From: Mauremys mutica
Taxonomy: Eukaryota; Chordata; Testudines; Geoemydidae
Length of the DNA stretch: 64,000 nt
Assembly (NCBI RefSeq): GCF_020497125.1
Contig: NC_059074.1
Coordinates: forward strand, 196,240,915-196,304,914
Reading direction: 5' to 3'
Shown here: positions 59,748 to 64,000 of the stretch, piece by piece
Position numbering within the stretch: position 1 is the stretch's first letter
Layout: each line of letters opens with the position of its first letter
Notes under the pieces: model-generated
The model's input: only the letters and a program-made list of their open reading frames with translations
Told to the model about the DNA's origin: nothing
The model's database searches: none
Program-made: the position numbers and the translations under genes

Positions 59748-62700
59748 TTTTTAAATGATTTTTTTTTCCTCCCCGCAAAATTCTCAAAAACACTGAAAAC
59801 AGAAATTGACAATTTTCTTTTGCTAAATCAATTTTGCTAAGAATGTTAAAGCACTAAATTCTTTCATGGAAAATCAAAAACGCTGACAACTTTATATAAC
59901 AAATTCCATTTCCAAAAAAAAAAAAAAAAAAAAAGAGGCTATTTGAAAAAATGTCTTTCAGAAAAGGTCCCTCAACTCTCCTTGGAATCTTAGGGGTTCT
60001 GTAGGGCCTTTGTAATGGTCAGCGTAGGGAGGTTAACCTAGGTAGTCCTGTCCTAAGTCCAGCTCAGGTATTTGCATTCTCCTTTATTCCAATGAAGTTT
60101 CAACTGGAAAAGTCATTATACGCTTCCTGCCCTAAATGCTACTGCTGTTAAACAGTTGGTGAATGAAGCAATTCTTCTGTATGGTATTACACGTCTGTTA
60201 AGCTGATGTGGCATTTTAGAATCCTTCAGGACATAATGCATTCTATAAATGTACAATCATTATAATTTAATTTTATATACATATATTACATGATGATGTA
60301 GTGTACTATAAAGTCCATCATGAGTGCTGACAAAAAACAAACATACATTTGTATCACACCAATCATAAGTATTCTTTATATGCCACTGCTACAGAGTAAG
60401 TGTTGAGAAAAGTTTTAGAACATTTTAAACAGTCAGAGCAGGAACATTTCTTGTAGAGTGCTCAGAGGGAACCATAAAAATCTCTAAAATTACTTTTTCT
60501 GTACTTAAAAAAAATCACAAATTTTAGTGCTTGTCTTTAAATATATTTATCTTGTCCCCATTAGCAAATGCTTTGGGACCTAACTTTGATCATTCTTAGG
60601 GTGGTGTTGCCCAGCAACCAAGTCTGCTGCTACTGTTGCAACTGGCAACACGCAAACAGAATTAGAGGCGCTTAGCCACAGCTCTTCATAAAAGTCAGAG
60701 GCATGCAGATCTCCAGGGTGCAAAGGGGGAAAATACCTGTTTTACCATCCTGTGGGACATCACTGCATGCTCAGGTTGCCATGGCTGGCCAGCTTGTGGG
60801 CTGGTAGCAAGAGGGGAGGGATCAAGCACCTGGATCCTGGATGCTCTTCCTTGTCTTAAGAATGCAAAGACTATGACTGGCCCTCCCCTGATATAGGTCT
60901 CACATGGAGAAGGAGAAAGCACCTTGCTCCCTTCCTACTGAACACCCTTGCTAAGAACAGACACAATCTGGCTTTAAGTTATTATTCAGATTACTCCTTC
61001 ATCCTTGTTTTACTACCATTGAGGGCACAGAATATCACCACTGTGCCATGACATTCTTATCCTTTGTATGACAGTAGGCCCCAGTCAGGATTCGTGTCCC
61101 ACTGGGCCAGGTGCTGTACCAAACACACAGGTAGATACAACATCTGTCTTTAAGAACGTTCAATCTAAGTAAAACAAAGTGAGCACAATAAGCAGAAAGA
61201 GGGGATGGAGGCAGAGGTCAAGAACAACAGTAAAACAAGAACCACTGCTCTTCTTTCAGAAACTCTCATGAACCACAAGATTCGTCCACTGCACAGCAAT
61301 CATTTCAGTACTTTAGGACAACTGTTTGGCTGTTACACAACGCATCATCTAATTTGCCTGCTTTAGCAGAGAGGAAATTGGCAAAGCTTCTGAAGAATCA
61401 ATTAATTCCATTGACGGTTCATCTAAAATAAGCAACTCATTCGTGAGGGTTATTGATGTGCACTGCAACAGCGGATACGGGTTAACCTGTCAGTTGGTTA
61501 TCAGTAGGAAGCTGAATTGGCACAGCACTCCTCACTCAGTGAGCGATGAACATCAAAGAGTAGGAAAGGTTTGGTACAGATAGTCCACCTATAAGCGTCT
61601 CTGAATCCCTGGAGCCTACAAAACTGGGGAAAAGGGCTTTTTGGATACAAGTTTCTAAGCTGTTTCTAGCTTAGATATGGCACAGTAATATTTCCGTACT
61701 GTACCTTCTGCTTCTAGTCTAGGATGTGCAGAGACATGCCAAAATAAAATAAAATTAAATTAAATTAAAAAAACCCACGAAAGTTTGAAAGATTCATTTT
61801 GAGTTTTATGCAATAGTCTAGATCAGTTCTTGTTTTACTCAAACAGTTTCATCCATCTGTAACATCACTTTGCTGAACCAACATTTTTCAAAGCCAACTC
61901 CTGGCAATCACAAAGCTTGAGGCAATTCCCTGATATTTGAAAGTATGAGGCCTCCTCCCTGTGTATTGATTACCAACAAAGCATTACAGTACAAGAAGTC
62001 AATCAGAAGTCATGCGTCTCTTTGAAAAGTTCTTCATGTAAGGACTTTATTTTCATGGCTGCAGTTGAACAAACAAGCAAGATTGATTCCTCGCTCCCCT
62101 CCCAATCCAAAAGTCATCTTTAGAGTATAACCTCCCTCTCCCACCCAAACAGTTCTCCTTGTGTCTCCATTTACTCAAATCTGGTCCTGGATTAACAGTG
62201 CCAGAAACGGCTTTTTCCACCTTTGAATGGCCAAGAATGGAGAGTCTCTTGTCAAAAGATGACCTCTCTATATCCTCTACGTCTTTGTCATCTCAGGGCT
62301 AGGGTATAGTGTACTCTGCTTCAGGCAACACTTGATGGTCAGAAGGACGCCGCAGTTACTGCAGCATGTGGTTGTTCACTTTCTGATCAGGCAGAGCAGA
62401 GAGCAGCAGCTGCTGGCCGGGTGCCCAGCTCTGAAGGCAGCGCCACACAATCAACAGCACAGAAGTAAGGGTGGCAATGTGAAAAGTGATATTTGTCAAA
62501 ATCACTTTTCACAGCAGACCACCATTACTTCTATGCTGCTGCTGCCGCCCTATAGATGACGGCTTGAGCCCAGGCTGCCTCCCGGTGAAAGATTGCAGGG
62601 GATAGGAGAGCCCTAGCCCAGGCTGCGGGGCTTCGGCTGTCCTCTTTATCCCCACCTCCCGAGTATGCACAGTCCTTCTGCACAAGCCCCAGCCACCCAG

Positions 62701-62819
62701 GGCTGACAGCAGAGCTCTTCAAAACAAAGCAAAACAAACAGCACACAGCTCATGCCTCCCTTGACACATTCCTTGGGAGGTCTGCCCCATAGATTGAGAA
62801 CCGCTCATCTCAACCAATC
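59748..62819. other. No recognised gene; A21 tract and a duplicated segment
   Basis: Contains A21 at 59914-59934, a retroposon-like fragment at about 61078-61170 and the segment 61527-61593 that is repeated inside the LTR at 62954. Otherwise nothing supported. Confidence 0.4.
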
Positions 62820-63312
62820 CACTGCTGTGTTTAAACTGAACTGTTTGGTAACTCCAGTTCAATAGCAAAGTGTTGAATATTGACCCTTTCCAGGGGTAAG
62901 GGACCTTTAATATCTGAACTGTCCAGGAAAGGGCTGGAGAAAATTGACTCAGGACTCCTCAATCAGTGAGCGATGAACATCAAAGAGTATGAGAAGTTTG
63001 GTACAGATACTCCACCTACAGTACTTTTTGAGGAAAATTCTGGACTGGGAGTGTGTGTGTGTGGGGTGTCACCCTGTAAGTAGTAACCCAGGCTGGTGGT
63101 AGCCAGGATATGACTGGTGTGTGGCTGACAGGTGAGAGTTGCTGGACCAGGGCTGTAGCTATACATAGACACTCCGGGTGTGACCTGAATGCTGGTAGAT
63201 TGTGAGCAGCCCAGGTTGGGAGCTACAACAGCAAAGCATTGTGTGGCACCCAGGGCTATGGGGCAGGCGGTGACAAACTATCACTGGCCTGGATTGCACC
63301 CTGGAATATGAC
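62820..63312 (+). mobile_element. ERV-type LTR family B, 3' half with inserted segment
   Basis: It matches 20050-20380 and 49190-49510 (GTGTGACCTGAATGCTGGTAG-like and AGCAAAGCATTGT blocks). Bases 62954-63020 are foreign to the other two copies and closely match 61527-61593. Confidence 0.6.
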
Positions 63313-64000
63313 ACCCCCCATGTCCCACCCAGACATCACCTGTATGGTTGAGAACTCAAATTTAAATGCAACATTTTTCTTTCAAACAAACAATTTAAAT
63401 CTGTGTTAATTGCAAAGCTTGTAAGTGAAAACCCAAAGCTCTGACAAATAAGAATTCCTTGCTAACAGCTGAATTTGGAAACTAGCCAATACAGATTTTG
63501 GTGGATCCCAAATGTTTATTACCAAGTATCTGGTGTTTTAGACTATATAGTACTCCTCATTTAATAGCAGATTGAACCGTCTAACAGGGCAGTTCAAATA
63601 GGAGCCTCGCTAGCAGTACTACAGGAATAGGAAACGAACCTTCTAAATTAATTCTGAGAAGTCTGACTACCTGTACTCTAATCTTGGGCCACAGCATAAA
63701 CGCTCACTTCTTGATTTTAGGGGTCTGTTCTATTTTCTAACCTGAATGATTATTTTTCTTCATTTTAAGAAGCTCACGTGTAGGCTTCTGCCCAAATCAA
63801 GAGATTTATGCAGACTGTTGAGATTTTATCTTGTTGTTTCGAGAATGAACAGACACTTCCTATAAAAAGTTATTACTACAGCTGGTATTGCTGAGCCTGC
63901 TGCCATCTTGCTGAAAATGAAGTCCCAGCTGCTCCTCTAGGCGAACTATTACTGCATAGGCAAATGGAAACTCAAAATGTGAACATGTGCACTCTCTTTC
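63313..64000. other. No recognised feature
   Basis: No supported gene or repeat boundary up to the window end. Confidence 0.4.

Overview
The window reads as vertebrate nuclear DNA, most likely a sauropsid and probably a turtle. The reasons are AT-rich sequence packed with dead mobile elements, a CR1-type LINE fragment, DIRS-like and Ty3/gypsy relics, several ERV-type LTRs, and many hAT and PIF/Harbinger miniature elements. The species call is an inference from repeat content. I found no host protein-coding exon, tRNA or rRNA in the 64 kb, so this is intergenic sequence or a very large intron.

The outstanding content is two nearly identical, apparently complete copies of a ~4.04 kb PIF/Harbinger DNA transposon, at 2650-6691 and 21734-25770, in the same orientation and about 15 kb apart. 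I count about six substitutions and two indels between them. Both have perfect 33-bp terminal inverted repeats (TIRs) and arrays of the palindrome AGCGCT at both ends (5 on the left, 7 on the right). Each carries (i) an intact 415-aa DD35E HARBI1-type transposase on the + strand and (ii) a convergent two-exon gene on the - strand for a 359-aa Myb/SANT-like DNA-binding protein, whose exons join in matching phase. There is also (iii) a third, nested gene on the + strand inside the Myb intron. It has a start codon at the end of exon 1 in strong Kozak context, a GTGAGT donor, a TTTTTCACAG acceptor, a 101-codon reading frame and its own AATAAA. This third gene is intact in copy 2 and broken by a one-base deletion in copy 1. 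It is my main candidate for something undescribed.

Layout: 1-2.1 kb, nothing recognised. 2.1-10.4 kb, an ERV-type LTR (minus strand) split by Harbinger copy 1 and by an ERV-derived insertion (6826-9922), itself containing a CR1 piece and a hAT miniature element. 10.7-11.4 kb, two miniature elements. 11.4-16.5 kb, featureless. 16.5-20.9 kb, an LTR nest holding two hAT miniature elements and an internally deleted Ty3/gypsy element, followed by a Harbinger-type miniature element. 21.7-25.8 kb, Harbinger copy 2. 27.2-28.8 kb, an old retroposon split by nested insertions. 30.8-33.9 kb, a DIRS-like relic (minus strand) split by a 1.2-kb solo LTR. 43.2-44.7 kb, a decayed gypsy pol with integrase before reverse transcriptase (Gmr1-like order). 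46-51 kb, scattered SINE, miniature element and LTR pieces. 51-64 kb, mostly unrecognised sequence with foldback repeats, one hAT miniature element and one LTR piece.

Expected working of the Harbinger copies, from what is known of the superfamily: the Myb-like protein binds the element ends and helps bring the transposase to the nucleus and DNA, and the transposase cuts at the TIRs and inserts at a 3-bp TWA-type target. The role of the third protein is unknown.
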